64,000 nt of DNA from Sceloporus undulatus (GCF_019175285.1 NC_056522.1:68404089-68468088), one strand, 5' to 3'; positions 12,901 to 23,155 are shown, counted from the stretch's first letter. Numbers and translations are program-made. Notes: a model not told the origin generated them from the sequence alone.

Positions 12901-15900
12901 CATACTAACAACTTCCTTTCAATTAGTCTCAGACCCTACAAGATCATTTTGTATACATATTGTATAGTAACTATGGTGCGGTACAGAGCGCCAAAAAGAG
13001 GCACCGGGCAGGCACCTCTCCTTGCTCCACAGCAGCGCAGCAGCAACCAAATTGTGCTACGCTGCGGTGCAGCAAGAAAGGAGCGCATGGAAGTAGCACC
13101 ACCCCGAGGCAACCCTAGTACATCACCATGACGCCGCAAAGGGCCGGTATGTACCGGGCCCTTAATACTGAAATGGACATCACAGTGCACATTAAATCTT
13201 CATTGACTTGTCACTGCTAGCCATTCCTGGTGTGTTCTACCCAGTTCACCTCTGTTTGCCTCCTTTGCATCTTCTAGCTCAGTTCTTGTTCTTTTGTCCA
13301 TGATACTAGTTTTACATGTCTTGTGAAGAAGTGTAGATCATCATCCTTAGAAATGAGGCCAAAATTACCTCAGTCTTAGTAGTCCATTGAAAATAACTAT
13401 AGCTGTCAGAAATGTATAACCATGATTGAATGCTTTTATGACTATAATAAAATACTTAATATTTAGTTTTATCCCTATATCTGTCAGGCTTTTTCTTATA
13501 GCAGTACTGAATCGTTTCTTGCCTCTTCGAAAGCAATTTCTGACTTCTAAAATGGCCATTAATTATTCTGTCAGTCCATTCAAGTGAGAACACTGTGCAG
13601 ATGGATACATTGAAAGTTTATTTTAACACACTTAATATATGTCTTGCTGCTTCTTAGTTTTTATGAATCACCTAATAAAATTCCTTCTCCTGTTTCAGAG
13701 TATCTAAATTTCATATTTTCTGTTATTTGGGTCTGAAGAAGGATGAGCAAGAGAAGACCATGCATATAGATACAGCTTAACATTTGCCACATTAGTTTCC
13801 ATTACTTAAAAGAAGTAATGCTTTCTAAACTGAACAGTAGTTATTTCACTTTAGGAGGTACTGCTGTGACAAATACAGTAACCAGAGTTCAGGTTGTTCT
13901 TGTGATTTATCCCCATGTTCCTGTGCCCTTTCTTTGGGTTTCAGACTACTTATTTTAAAGAAGTTGTAACAAACTAGGCAATACATAGTCATCTTCTGCT
14001 TCAGCTTTAACTTCACCTGTCAGTGGGATTGAAGAAGGCTCTAGCAGCTGATCAAAGTATTTATAAACATTTTTCCTTTTTTTTAGCACACATGAATCAT
14101 TGCATACTCCTTGTGCAATGTACTACTTAACAATTCTGGGGTCATTTTTTCTGTGATGTTTCATCTCCTCCCCACTGCACTTTTAAAAAAGCATATTTAA
14201 TAAAGCAGTCTACCTGAAATGATTGGGAAAGTTCACATACTAGATACCAGGCTCATTGGGGGAAGGGGTCTATTCTAACTCCAACATCATCACCAAATTA
14301 GATAGAGAAAATAAGGTAGCCTCTTTCCTGTGTTATAAGTTCCATTTCTTGCAATATTTAGTTAGTTCACTTGATTGTTATATCATATCAGGAGCATAGG
14401 AGTACAGTAGATTGTTTCCTGTTTCATTCATTTTACCCCCCAGGACTCCCTGAGATAGCCCATTAACAATTATATGATTGTTCTAATTTTAAAAAGTAAG
14501 TTAACGTTAAGGGATGGGTAATGTATATTATAGCAATACATTCTATTCCTGAAGTCAAACTGAAATAATTTCAATTAAGATTTGGAAGGAGGCCATTGAA
14601 CCCAATAGCAGATTAGTTCAATCAAATGATGCAAGATGATTATTAGTACTTTTGTTTTGTAATGTGTATTATATATTATATTGTTCTTTCTGTTATTTTT
14701 AATAAAGCTTCTACAGGCCAGAAGAGGCTTAAAGATGCCCAGGGAGGCAGTTCCTCAAAAAAGCAGAAAAGAAGTCACAAAACATCTGTGGTTAACAACA
14801 AAAAGAAGAGCAAAAGTGGTAAGCATGGCAGCTCAGTAGACAGCAACAATTGGACCAAGCCATACCCCGTTATCTATTGTTCTGTCTAAAATTCCCTAAA
14901 GTTCCATCCATTAATAGCAGACTTCTGATCTAGTACAACATGGCTGCTGGTGGAATATAGGAGAGGCAGTTTTTCCTTATTTCTGTGTCTTTTGCAGGTT
15001 TTTTGTATCACCTTTGCCCTCATCAAAAAGTTGTGATACTAATTGGAACAGCATAGAATTTGTCATTAGGTGTTGTAGTGGGTGGTGAAAATAAGTGAAA
15101 ATTACACACAACACACACTTTTCTGTCAGCTGAAGCATTCTGAAAAGAGTAATGCTATGTGAGTGTTCTCACTGATGTCAGCAGATCCTGGATCTAACTA
15201 CACATGTGAAGATCCAGAAAAGCAGTAGAATCTCCTTTCTCCCACCACATGAAATTTTTGATGTTTTTCTCAGCCTTGACATATCTAGATCTGACCAAAA
15301 TGTTCATGATATACTAGAGAGAATGCCCATTCCTGTAATATGAAAAGTTGTTGCATGTTTAAAGAATAATGTACAGTTACTAATGTAACTATTCCAGTTT
15401 TGTGATATGTCTTGATGCACCAATTTTGTTCTAATATTTAGTTCATTTCCCTTCTTTACAAGTTGATTGCATATACAGACCCTATATGTAGAATGCTACC
15501 CCACAGAACAGTTTTTTAAAAATTGTTTACACATTATGGAAGTGCTGCCAAGCCTAGAAAGCACAGCATATTATTCTATTCCACATCCCAAGGGCCAAGT
15601 AACACCTCTGAAGAAACAAGTGTACGTTTTCTTTCCCTTTTCGTTACTGAAATTTGCTGTTTAGTTTTTGTCTGAGGAATGTTGATTGCATTCTGTATCA
15701 AATGAGAATGCTTCTCATGCCTGGTAGTAAGGTACAGTGGTGCCTCGGGTTACGAAATTAATTCGTTCCGCCATTCCTTTCGTAACCCGAAAATTTCGTA
15801 ACCCGAAAAGGCTTTCCGTTAGCACTGGAAAGCCTATAGCTGCACTTTGCAGCATTTGAATTTCGCGCCGAAATGAATTTCGTAACCCGAAAAATATTTC

Positions 15901-18900
15901 GTAACCCGAAACAGTTTTTGCCAATCCAACTTTTTCGTATCCCGGAAATTTCGTAACCTGATCATTTCGTATCCCGAGGCACCACTGTACTAAGGTTTTT
16001 GGAAATAAAGTAAGCCTATAAATATATTGTGTTTTTCAGCAGCAAACAGCAGTGACAGTGAAGACCTTTCTGCTGGAGAAAGTATTGCTAAAACCCAATC
16101 AGCAAAATCAGTTTCTGTGGGAATAAAGTCTCAGCATACCAAATCTCCAGGAAGAACACAGTCTCCAGGCAAATGTGGGAAAAATGGAGAGAAGGATTCA
16201 GATCTCAAGGAACAGAATACTCGCTTGCCAAAGCTTTACAAATGGAGTTTTCAAATGTGTAAGTAAGGATTACCACCTTCTGTGCAGGCACTCTTGACTG
16301 TATAATCCTTTGAGAGCCAGAATTGGAGGAAGGAACATAAGCTTTCATATGTGATGAAGTGCACTCAAACCTACAAAAGCTTATGGTAAACATGGGGGTG
16401 GGTGGATTGATTTTTTGTTATTAAGAGAACCATTGATCCCTTTGATTTTTAATTGTCAGTGAAATCTCATTTGTATTTTTATTCCAAAATCTGGTGATTG
16501 TTTTGACTAGAAATATTGTAGTTTAAATATCAAAACTAGAAATTGTGGAGTGTTATATACATGTCACTTCTTTTTCACATTCTTCTATCATTCTTGGGTC
16601 CTTCTTTATTGGGAGAAAGAATTAAGATTTTACTTTAATCTAACAAGTGTTGCTTTACATCCAGCTGACCTAGAAAATATGACCAGCACAGAGCGCATAG
16701 CAATTCTTCAAGAAAAACTTCAAGAAATCAGGAAACACTACTTATCCTTGAAATCTGAAGTAGCTTCCATTGACAGACGAAGAAAGCGTTTGAAGAAAAA
16801 AGAGCGGGAAAGTAAGTATATCAATCTACATTTTGTTCCCATTTATAAATATTGAACAGGGTTACTAAAATTAAAATATGGCTATTAAATGTTTTAAAAA
16901 TTGCCTTTACTGTGGAAATCTTAGGTATATCTTTAACTTCAGTGTCTTGGAAATAAGTGTCCTTGATTTTCCAAGGTGCTATTTTTCAACAAAACACATT
17001 TAAGAATAAAAGTCTTATATCCTGTGTTTGTAGGGAAGAAAATGTTTCTTTGTGATTTCTTTCCTATCCCACACATCGGCTTTTACTAGTTCCAGAACAT
17101 TCTAGAACTTCAGTAAGGACTTGTGCTCTCCTCTCCTTCCCTTAGTGGGTTATCATCATTTAGCCTTGTTACTCATGGGAAATGGAAATGATTAGTGAAC
17201 ATAGTGGAAATTTACCCAAATTTACACAGGAGTGGGCGGGGTTGCCTGCCAACCTGCTCAGCTTTGAACTTCCAAATGGAGTCTTTGTGCAGGTGCAAAC
17301 CAATATGTGAGGCACAGAGAACACGATGGAGAATGGAAATTTACCCAAAGTCAGGGAAATTATGATTAAGAAATACTCATGTAATTGATTATTATTATTT
17401 TTTTGAGATCTCACTGCAAGAATGTGTACTTGTGACAGTAATCACAACTGTAAATAACTATGCACATATGCTTCATAGTAAGTTGTTTAGATGTTTTGTT
17501 TACTGAATTTTGGGGCTGTAATAAAAACCGTTTAGACCTTTGCAGTATTGAGTATCTATTCAGAGATTATCTATAGTTTCTATCTTGATGTAAGTTTAAT
17601 GCAATTTTAAAATAGACGTTTCTTCAGTTAATAACTTTGAAAGAAGCTCATATTTAAGCTTTTATCTTGACCAATAAAACTCTCCTACAGCAGCAAACAG
17701 TTCAGTATTTGTCCAGTTTTAATAAAACCTTTATTAAATGTAATGCAAGCTGGGCCTTTTAAAATTGGGGTTATTTTTCAGTGGTGATCCAGAAGATCAA
17801 AAATGTTGCCTAAGGAAACCCAGGGAAGCGAAAAATAAAATCCTGCTGGTAACCTTGTTCTGTAAGCATGCTTCTAGAAGATGCTTCTCTTATTTTTCTC
17901 ATCCTTGCTACAGTCAGCCCCCCATATCAACAAATTCAATCATCCATGGCTTGGGGGGATATATATATATTAAAAAAAAATTCCAGGAAGCAAACTTTGA
18001 TTTTGCTATTTTATGTCAGTCAGTCAGTCATCCTTTATTAGGCATAGAAAACAACATACATTTACAATAAAACTTCACAATCGTTATTAAAATTTAAGCC
18101 ATAATCTTGTTGCCATTTTATATAAGGGATACCATTTTACTGTGCCATTGTATATAACGGGACTTGAGCATCCACGGATTTTGGTATCCACGAGAGGCCT
18201 GGAAACAAACCCCAGATGATACCAAGGACCCACTGTGGTTGCCAATACAATATCTACACAGGCTGCAAAGGTGGAAAAGAAAAATCTGCTCACACTCACC
18301 TCTCCTCTGGTCAGTTTTTCTGACTTCTCACACATGAGAGAAACTACAAAGAATCAAACACATTAATGAGAAAAGAGAATTATCTTGCCACACCTACTTA
18401 GTCAACAATGATTTGCACCGCTCATCACTGGCCACTTCTTTTCCTTGTATAACGATTAATCTAGTCAGGGCTTTGTTTTTGAAAAGATTCCAGCAATACA
18501 TTTCCAGAACCTTGCAACAACCACAAAATTTCTCACTCTTTAATTTATCACTGTGAGCCTTCATAATAACATATATAAAGAAAAAACATTTTCCTCATAG
18601 CAGAAATTGCCTTTATCTGTCCTCTTTCACATTGAGGATGACAATGTTGGAATTACTAAAATTGCTGCTTAACTCCCAGTCATGTTTCAGTTGCAGCCTG
18701 TTCATGTCATGCAATGAAACTGAATTTCAGTCTCTTTCTTTTTATCCTCTCTTTTTAAATATGATGGAACACTAGAATTGATTTGTATCTGTATTTATCG
18801 TTAGTGATGGTGCACAAACACACACAAATAAACCCTTAACTGTAGAATGCATAGATGTGCTTAGAGATGGATTTGGAGTCACACTTAATTTCTTCTTCGT

Positions 18901-19598
18901 GGTCTCTGTGCCTCACACAATTGGATGCTGAGCCTGTGCAAAAACTCCATTCGGAAGCTGAAAATCTGAGCAGATTGTGTGAGGGCACAGATGACCACTC
19001 GAAGAACCACAGTTACAGGTGAGTCACCTGTTCTTACCTGGCATGCTTGCCATGAATCAAACTTATTTACCCTACTAGGAAAAGTATCTTTCTGACAAGT
19101 GCTTTGAACCTCTACTCCTGGTCTACATGGAAGTCAGTTCCTTTTTATTTCAATGGAATACATGACTGTCTAATAGGACTTGAGATCAAAGTCAGCATAC
19201 TTCAAAAATATTATATGGTCTGGTATTGGTCCATTTTTTTAAAAAAAAGGTTTGATGTTCATACCTGTGCTTAACAACAGAAGCAAGCATTCATAGTATT
19301 GAGGAGTAATAACCATGCATAAGATTGCAGCACAAATATATTTCAAATTGCTTTAATAAGTTTTGAAGAGACAACAGCAATTAGAAAAAGTATTTTGCAG
19401 GTCACTATCTAAATCGCTATTTGATTTCAATACCAAATTTTAAAAATACTTTTACTCTACCTTACAGGTGCTGCCACTACATCATCATCATCTTCCTCGC
19501 CTTCCTCCAGTTCCATTACAGCAGCAGTTATGTTAAGTTTAGCAGATCCACCCATGTCGAGTTCATCACAAAATGGAATGTCAGTTGAGTGCAGGTGA
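754..19598 (+). CDS. ARID4B: ARID4B, 3' portion (8 coding exons)
   Basis: AT-rich interaction domain 4B is a nuclear chromatin-binding subunit of Sin3-HDAC repressor complexes. The exons are 754-996, 7186-7270, 8430-8622, 10862-12056, 14708-14818, 16043-16258 (or from 16040), 16665-16811 and 19468-19598. They encode about 772 C-terminal residues; the N-terminal Tudor, PWWP-like and ARID parts lie upstream of the window. In order: acidic Glu tract, chromo-barrel ([14 protein letters not shown] to [12 protein letters not shown]), low-complexity Ser/Lys/Glu region, basic linkers, a conserved coiled-coil-like segment ([19 protein letters not shown], then an Arg/Lys run), and the C-terminus ending SVECR. 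Identity rests on recalled, near-collinear similarity to human ARID4B across all exons. Exon lengths sum to one base more than a clean frame, which localises to the A8 run at 11536-11543. The paralogue ARID4A is less likely because of the C-terminal sequence and the neighbours. Confidence 0.96.
2419..2493 (+). mobile_element. 75-bp hAT miniature element
   Basis: Terminal inverted repeats CAGTGATGGTGAACCT and AGGTTCGCCATCACTG flank a 43-bp core. The 8-bp sequence GTATAGGG is repeated exactly on each side (2411-2418 and 2494-2501), the target-site size of hAT transposons. Non-autonomous internal deletion product. Confidence 0.9.
2953..3107 (+). mobile_element. Palindromic MITE, degenerate
   Basis: Ends resemble cagggatgggcaa at left and ccccaacctgtgcc at right. 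It contains the sequence gggagttgtag and its diverged partner near accattccagaatcc, typical of a widespread reptile hAT-like MITE. The centre carries a T-rich expansion. Confidence 0.5.
4490..4725 (+). mobile_element. 5S-rRNA-headed SINE, copy 1
   Basis: Positions about 4520-4605 match the internal promoter half of 5S rRNA (ctgatcttggaaactaaaca, gggtcag, cttggatgggagactgcc, ggtgctgcagcct). From 4620 it continues as the SINE body (gaactggcaaaaaccacc, attcatggagttgtcataag, caggcgacttgaaggcac) and a TA tail. A SINE whose Pol III promoter comes from 5S rRNA; the tail resembles that of the tRNA-headed SINEs here. Confidence 0.85.
4940..5160 (+). mobile_element. Palindromic Harbinger-like MITE, copy A
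   Basis: Almost the whole element is an inverted repeat. cagactgccaaaataaagct at 4947 is mirrored by agctttattttggcagtctg at 5140, and gtatgctgtttaaatgatgc by its complement. Same family as 50122-50360. Non-coding. Confidence 0.75.
5688..5910 (+). mobile_element. tRNA-headed SINE (Sauria type)
   Basis: Pol III A-box-like tggtatagtg and B-box-like region in the head, then the body with gggcaagtcacactctctca and cctcctctgaacaaatattg. It ends in the Bov-B-like tail aagttggaaacaac with CA/AAC repeats. Mobilisation by Bov-B is established for this SINE class. Confidence 0.85.
6283..6430 (+). mobile_element. GC-rich MITE fragment
   Basis: Repeated ggccggaa modules (6283, 6368) and inverted segments (cagggcgtttatacatttca and nearby atgcccccgaaa) in GC-rich sequence inside an AT-rich intron. 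Resembles the Harbinger-like elements elsewhere in the window; ends unclear. Confidence 0.4.
6707..6832 (+). repeat. Local tandem duplication (2 units)
   Basis: 6707-6759 and 6772-6832 share agcctctgggattcct and ttagactaagtatctatgtg; the second unit has extra bases in the middle. No transposon ends. Confidence 0.8.
7186..7270 (+). CDS. ARID4B: ARID4B exon: end of chromo-barrel
   Basis: Acceptor ttccttgcag and donor gtactt. G completes the split Arg and 28 codons follow, [20 protein letters not shown] then a basic run. The YDEW...KIVRP motif is the closing strand and helix of chromo-barrel domains. Confidence 0.96.
7520..7583 (+). mobile_element. CR1 LINE 3' end fragment
   Basis: ggacttgatggcccttgagg, tctcttcca and gattctgtgattctatgat form the conserved CR1 3' terminus with its short ATTCTATGA tail repeat. 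Confidence 0.8.
7819..8192 (-). mobile_element. MITE, aagtcga family, copy A
   Basis: Ends atgtacaagtcgaggg and ctagacatgagtatata are inverted partners. Internal aaagaacttataaaattcca and caggcataa match, in reverse, a second copy at 56762-57172. Lies in the intron between exons at 7270 and 8430. Superfamily not settled. Confidence 0.65.
8430..8622 (+). CDS. ARID4B: ARID4B exon: basic/Ser linker
   Basis: Acceptor aaactag and donor gtaatg. 64 codons plus one base. Reads [20 protein letters not shown], then SSKPPF, and ends ILNGLQ plus the first base of an Ala. Conserved positions match human ARID4B (DEKYSPK, KLRR, KPPF, SILNGLQ). Confidence 0.93.
8915..9425 (-). mobile_element. tRNA-headed SINE, antisense, split by an insertion
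   Basis: 8915-9017 is the reversed SINE tail and body (acttatggcaactc, aggtttgccatt). 9310-9425 is the rest (ggctgagagagtgtgagttg, gagtcgtagtccaataatca, accactaca). The two halves join at the motif normally read as cctctgaggctgagag. Confidence 0.8.
9018..9306 (+). mobile_element. Harbinger-like MITE inside a SINE
   Basis: Left end GGGCCAGAGCACATGG and right end CCATGTGGTTTTGGCT are imperfect inverted repeats. TAA flanks both sides (9015-9017 and 9307-9309), the 3-bp target type of PIF/Harbinger elements. No transposase. Confidence 0.75.
10862..12056 (+). CDS. ARID4B: ARID4B large exon (low-complexity region)
   Basis: Acceptor ccattag and donor gtataag. About 398 codons. Recognisable blocks are [135 protein letters not shown] and [20 protein letters not shown]. 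It is rich in Ser, Glu and Lys and probably disordered. The length is 1195 nt, one more than the phases of the flanking exons allow. Frame shifts inside the A8 run at 11536-11543; without correction translation would stop at 11571. Conservation resumes fully after it, so the gene is probably intact in the animal. Confidence 0.94.
12218..12351 (+). mobile_element. Palindromic hAT-like MITE
   Basis: Ends agaggtaaccagcctggga and ccagattgcttacccctg are inverted partners. The core has ggactacaactcccagaatc mirrored by atgggagttgtagcc, a pattern seen in many reptile genomes. Confidence 0.7.
12741..12958 (+). repeat. Family-Z inverted repeat element
   Basis: Left arm (acatagctgtgttcgtttgg, gggatcttgtagca, gagactaactgaaag) and right arm (ttagtctcagaccctacaag) are inverted partners around gacttgagcct / aagtctatgaaagctcat. 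Other copies: 51211-51692 and 54588-55232. DNA-transposon-like; class uncertain. Confidence 0.6.
12975..13161 (+). mobile_element. Harbinger-like MITE, cggtac family, copy A
   Basis: Left GGTGCGGTACAGAGCGCC and right GGTATGTACCGGGCCC are inverted partners; TTA follows the right end. The core shares gcagcaaccaaattgtgc and accccgaggcaaccctag with 23244-23599. GC-rich against its surroundings. Confidence 0.7.
14708..14818 (+). CDS. ARID4B: ARID4B exon: basic segment
   Basis: Acceptor aataaag and donor gtaagc. 111 nt in phase. Reads [20 protein letters not shown], then [16 protein letters not shown]. The Lys/Arg-rich stretch could act as a nuclear localisation signal (inference). Confidence 0.94.
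14819..16039 (+). other. ARID4B intron, 1.2 kb
   Basis: Only the Tc1/mariner-like element at 15735-15987 is recognised; the rest is plain AT-rich sequence. Confidence 0.55.
15735..15987 (+). mobile_element. Tc1/mariner-like MITE with internal repeats, copy 1
   Basis: Terminal repeats CAGTGGTGCCTCGGGTTACG and its complement (cgaggcaccactg). TA on both sides (15733-15734, 15988-15989). The interior has repeated modules ttcgtaacccgaaa in both orientations. No coding capacity. Confidence 0.88.
16043..16258 (+). CDS. ARID4B: ARID4B exon with tandem (NAGNAG) acceptor
   Basis: The acceptor is cagcag, so the exon can start at 16040 or 16043. Both keep frame and differ by one Ala. Donor gtaagt. Reads [13 protein letters not shown]... 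through [20 protein letters not shown] to [11 protein letters not shown] and the first base of a split Ser. The shorter form matches the human protein length better. Confidence 0.92.
16259..16664 (+). other. ARID4B intron, 0.4 kb
   Basis: No feature recognised. Weak family-Z-like phrases (agctttcatatgtgatgaag, cctacaaaagctta) occur at 16340-16385. Confidence 0.5.
16665..16811 (+). CDS. ARID4B: ARID4B exon: coiled-coil-like segment
   Basis: Acceptor acatccag and donor gtaagt. 147 nt. Reads [40 protein letters not shown] and RLKKKERE, essentially identical to the mammalian protein. Heptad spacing of Ile/Leu ([11 protein letters not shown]...LSLKSEV) suggests a short coiled coil ending in a strongly basic run. 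Confidence 0.96.
17911..18235 (+). mobile_element. Tc1/pogo-like MITE split by an insertion
   Basis: Starts CAGTCAGCCCCCCATATC after TA and ends ggacccactg. The body has catccacggattttggtatc typical of this lizard MITE family (also 24512-24723 and 59609-59815). Interrupted at 18015-18109. Confidence 0.75.
18015..18109 (-). mobile_element. Short retroposon with 12-bp target duplication
   Basis: A 95-bp insert in the MITE, flanked by ttgctattttat (18003-18014) and ttgccattttat (18110-18121), an 11 of 12 match. The left edge is a (gtca)n run, read as a TGAC-type tail of an antisense, 5'-truncated LINE-like element. Confidence 0.7.
19468..19598 (+). CDS. ARID4B: ARID4B terminal coding exon
   Basis: Acceptor cttacag. 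Reads an Ala-Ala-Thr then poly-Ser stretch, [20 protein letters not shown], then NGMSVECR and TGA at 19596-19598. It matches the end of human ARID4B closely and is used here to fix the stop. Confidence 0.95.
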
Positions 19599-21230
19599 CA
19601 GCAAGACTTGCCTAAGCACTTTGCACTTAATGGCTGCTGAGAGCCACTTTTTATACTGCACAGTGGCACAACATTCAGACAAGCACTATTTTGTATTTAA
19701 AAATTTTGTTGACAAGCAAACTTTGCACTTAAGTGCACTTTTATGAAGAAAAAGTACAACAGACTGCTTTTCCTCAAGCAATAATTGTTTCCAACTTGTC
19801 TGGGAATTGTATGTTGAGTGAGTTGAAGGTCCTCTGTGGCAAATGGAGGCTGTTCACTGCCGGTAGAATCAACACAGTAAGCATACAGTTGTTGGGTAGG
19901 CCTAATCCATGTGTTCAAGTGGCTTACTATTCACATATTCCCTGGTATTCTGTTAAAGCTGGAGTATTTGATATTTTTCCATTATTTAGGAAAAATGAAC
20001 TTATTTTCATTTTTACAAGATAATTGTTTTTTAACCAAGTCATCTTAAGGTGGCTATAACTGTACAAGTCAAGCACATGTAATTTAATTCCAAGCCTGCC
20101 GTTAATAGGATGTTTCTCATCAAACCTGATAACCAAAAATAAGGATTCTGTTTCAAAGGCAACTATGTTTACAGGTTTGAATTAGGCTAACTAGGTTGCT
20201 GTGGGTTGTAATAACCCATGAATTGGAATGAAACTACTGTACTTTGCCATTTTTCTATGAATCAGTATTTTTTTTAATTTTGATAAAAATACATTGTGAA
20301 AAAGGAAGAAAATGGCTAACAAACTGTATTAAATCTTAATGTATAAAGATTGTATTTAGCCAGTTTAAAGTGTATATTTATTCATAATGAATTATAACAC
20401 TTATATTTTTGTGTTTTCTTGTAAACGTTTCTTTTCAGTTAAGGCAACAAATATTTCATTTGTGTTGCTTATCTTATTATGAGCTGCAACTGAGAGGTCT
20501 TCAAGAAGGAGTGAACTGTGTTAATATTAAGTCATGGTTGTGAGAAGAATATTGCCACAAAAGTATAGTTGTTTATAATATAAATAGCTAACTGAGTGGT
20601 AGAGAAGTTTGTTTGTTTTTTTAATTGCCTTGTACAGAATAAAAAATCAAAACTGTTTTCACTTCTATCAAATTTATGTTGTATGGATCCCAAGCCCTCT
20701 CTTGTTTGGCACTTGTATTTAATTACACAACTTTGTAAGACATTTGTATATTGCGGACGTGTTCATTCAAGCTATTTAATACCTGGCACTGTTAATACAC
20801 AGTACTTTATTGTACAGATTGTTTTACTGTTTTAATTGTAGTTCTGTGTACTTTTTTTTGGCTGGGCTTACAGAGGCTGGCATGTGTTTTTTTTCTTTCC
20901 CTTTTTCTCTTTTCTGGCAAAACAACATGTAAGAATTTCAAACATTCTGTTTGTAGATGCTAGAGTGTCAGAATCTTTACATTCGACTTTTCTAAGAAAA
21001 GCATTTTCAGTCTTAGTAGTGTGTGCTTAAAGGTAACTGATTTTATTGAAAATGGTTTCAAGCTATTCAGATATGTACAGGACTGTAAAAATGTTGACAA
21101 ACATTGAAGGAAAGGCATATAAAGTAAAGTTATAAAATATATATTAGGTTCTGCAGACAATGGAATTATGTAATATATTGTACAAATGTAAGCAAAGGCC
21201 TCTGAAATAAAATGCCATAGTTTGTGAATA
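19599..21230 (+). other. ARID4B: ARID4B 3'UTR
   Basis: AT-rich sequence after the stop with no transposon signature, consistent with a conserved untranslated region. Possible poly(A) signals AATAAA lie at 20638-20643 and 21206-21211. The second is followed about 20-30 bases later by a T/G-rich stretch (tggattctgtttttaaaag), which fits a cleavage site near 21230. The exact end is an inference. Confidence 0.65.
21206..21211 (+). promoter_or_regulatory. Poly(A) signal, distal, ARID4B
   Basis: Canonical AATAAA followed by a GT/T-rich downstream element. An alternative proximal AATAAA is at 20638-20643. Confidence 0.6.
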
Positions 21231-22066
21231 TTGGATTCTGTTTTTAAAAGTTTAATCAAGAAACTTGATTGTATTCAAGAACTAGAAATCCAGTTTTTCA
21301 GATTTAACATTAGTTACTAAACCAAATTATCACATAAATGTGTCTCTGAGTCAAATTAAAGTTAATTTATTCCAGGAAATTGTTGTCCCATAGACATCAA
21401 TTAGGCTTCTCCATATTCCATAGATATCATATAGGTTCACTAGTCATTATTGGGCACTAAACCACTTTCCCAGTTCTTCAGGAAAATCACAAGGGGCTTG
21501 GAAGAAAAGCAAAGTTTTCTTTGTTTTGTGCTATAGCTGTGGAAAAGTAATAAACACAAGAGGACTTCCTATCCAAACAGCACAAGTAAGACAAGACTTC
21601 GCCATTCTTTTCAACTTATCTGTCACATGTAGATATATTTTTTTCATCCCTTATGTTTCTCAAAGTATTTTCAGATATTCAGTATTTGATGGTCTCTAAC
21701 ATCTACTTGTTATTGGTTGGTTCCAGTACAATCACTGATATGGTGCTTACTCACACCAGCATCTAACTGGGCTCCTGCTATGTAAAGGGACCTCTGATAT
21801 TATAAAATGCTATTGCGTGTGTGTACAACACCAATCACTATCTAGTCTTTCTTTGTGGGGGCAAAATGGGCTGGAAACGTCTTTGCTCAGTGGTAACAGT
21901 TATTCTGAAGCATCTTGTATTTGTGGTTCTGCTGAGAGAGGGTTCATACTGTCAATAATCCCCACAGCTAGTCCTTGGAATGCCCCCAAACACGAGTCCA
22001 TGTTGTTTGTATATATTTATTTTGTTTTGAACTTCGGTGTTTTCAAGTTGACTGGGACTTAAATCC

Positions 22067-22230
22067 AAGGGTTTGCTTGCAAGATTTATTCAGAGGAGGT
22101 TTGCCATTGCCTTCCTCTAAGGTTGGGGAAGTGTGACTGGCCTGAGGTCACCCAGTGGGATACCATGGCTGCATAGGGATTGAAACACAGGTCCCCCCTG
22201 CAGTCCAGGTTGAACACTCAGCCCACTGTA
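22067..22230 (-). mobile_element. tRNA-headed SINE fragment, antisense
   Basis: tcagaggaggtttgccattg, ccttcctctaaggttgggga and ggtcacccagtgggatacca read as the reverse of the SINE body. Confidence 0.75.
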
Positions 22231-22262
22231 ATTCTCTGTCTCTCTAATTTATTTTATTTTTT

Positions 22263-22378
22263 TATAGAATCATAGAGTTGGAAGAGACCACAAGGGCCAT
22301 CTAGTCCAACCCCTTGCCATGCAGGAACTCTCAGTCTTACAGATGGCCAGCCAGCCTCTGTTTAAACACTTCCAAGAA
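22263..22378 (-). mobile_element. CR1 LINE 3' end, antisense
   Basis: tagaatcatagagttggaag, agaccacaagggccatctag, tccaacccc and tgccatgcaggaactc form the reversed CR1 3' end, running into cagcctctgtttaaacactt. Confidence 0.85.
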
Positions 22379-22479
22379 ATTCATATTTATTTTTGAATTA
22401 CTTGATTTACTTGATTTATTTTGTATTTAAAAAGACCATAACAGGTAAGGAATCAAGGCAGACTGTGATAAAGCCAATA

Positions 22480-23155
22480 TTTGTTTGAATTATGGCCTGC
22501 TTTTCTCTCAGAACTGAGACTCAAGATGGTTTACAACAGAAGTAGCTAAAATGATGTAGATAAAAATGGTGCTGATAATATGAAAACATTTTAAAAACAC
22601 AATTAAATTGGAAACAACTTTTGAAAATACAGCAGTTACCCTTAGTTGTTAAAATGTTTATAGTATGGTAAAAATATTTCCTGCCCTTTCCCCAGATTGA
22701 GACTCAACAACATTTTAAAAATTGTTAAAAGTCCACAAAATACAAAAGTTAAAAAATATAACCAGAAAAAAATAAATAACACCAGGTTAAATAATACGTT
22801 GAAACACATGTACCAGCACAGCAATTAGGAATATCTAGTGCATTGAATAGGATGGGCCTTATAGAATCACTCAAATGCCTGTTGGAAAAGAAAAGCCTTT
22901 CTTTGTCTGTGAAAAGAAAGTCTTTGAATTGCACTTTGCAACAAGGTTGTGCTCCTTCTAGCCAGAACCAATTAGTAATCTGGCTGCAGCTCTTTAGACC
23001 AGTTTAAGTTTCTGAACATTTTTCAAAGGCAGCTACACTTAAGAGCATATTACAGTAATCCCATCTGGGATGTAACTAAGGCTTGTGTCACCATGTCCAA
23101 ATCAAACATCTCAAGGAATGGGTGCAGCTGGTGCACAACCTTTGACCTAATGTTA
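22480..23155 (-). mobile_element. LINE-like remnant, unclassified
   Basis: gagactcaagatggtttaca and a repeated aaaa/ttaaaa-rich middle, then ctgttggaaaagaaaagcct and ctggctgcagctctttagac. Phrases recur in other copies (47680-48125, 48240-48560, 63165-63560). Read as reversed 3' part of a LINE; family not assigned. Confidence 0.5.

Larger units (their letters stand above)
12057..14707 (+). other. ARID4B intron, 2.65 kb
   Basis: Contains a palindromic MITE (12218-12351), a family-Z repeat (12741-12958) and a Harbinger-like MITE (12975-13161). Nothing recognised from 13200 to 14700. Confidence 0.55.
16812..19467 (+). other. ARID4B last intron, 2.66 kb
   Basis: Contains a MITE broken by a short retroposon (17911-18235). 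Two segments (17220-17330 and 18895-19025) share phrases such as ctcagcttt / gcctgtgcaaaaactccatt in opposite orientations, possibly an unclassified old repeat. The rest shows nothing. Confidence 0.5.
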
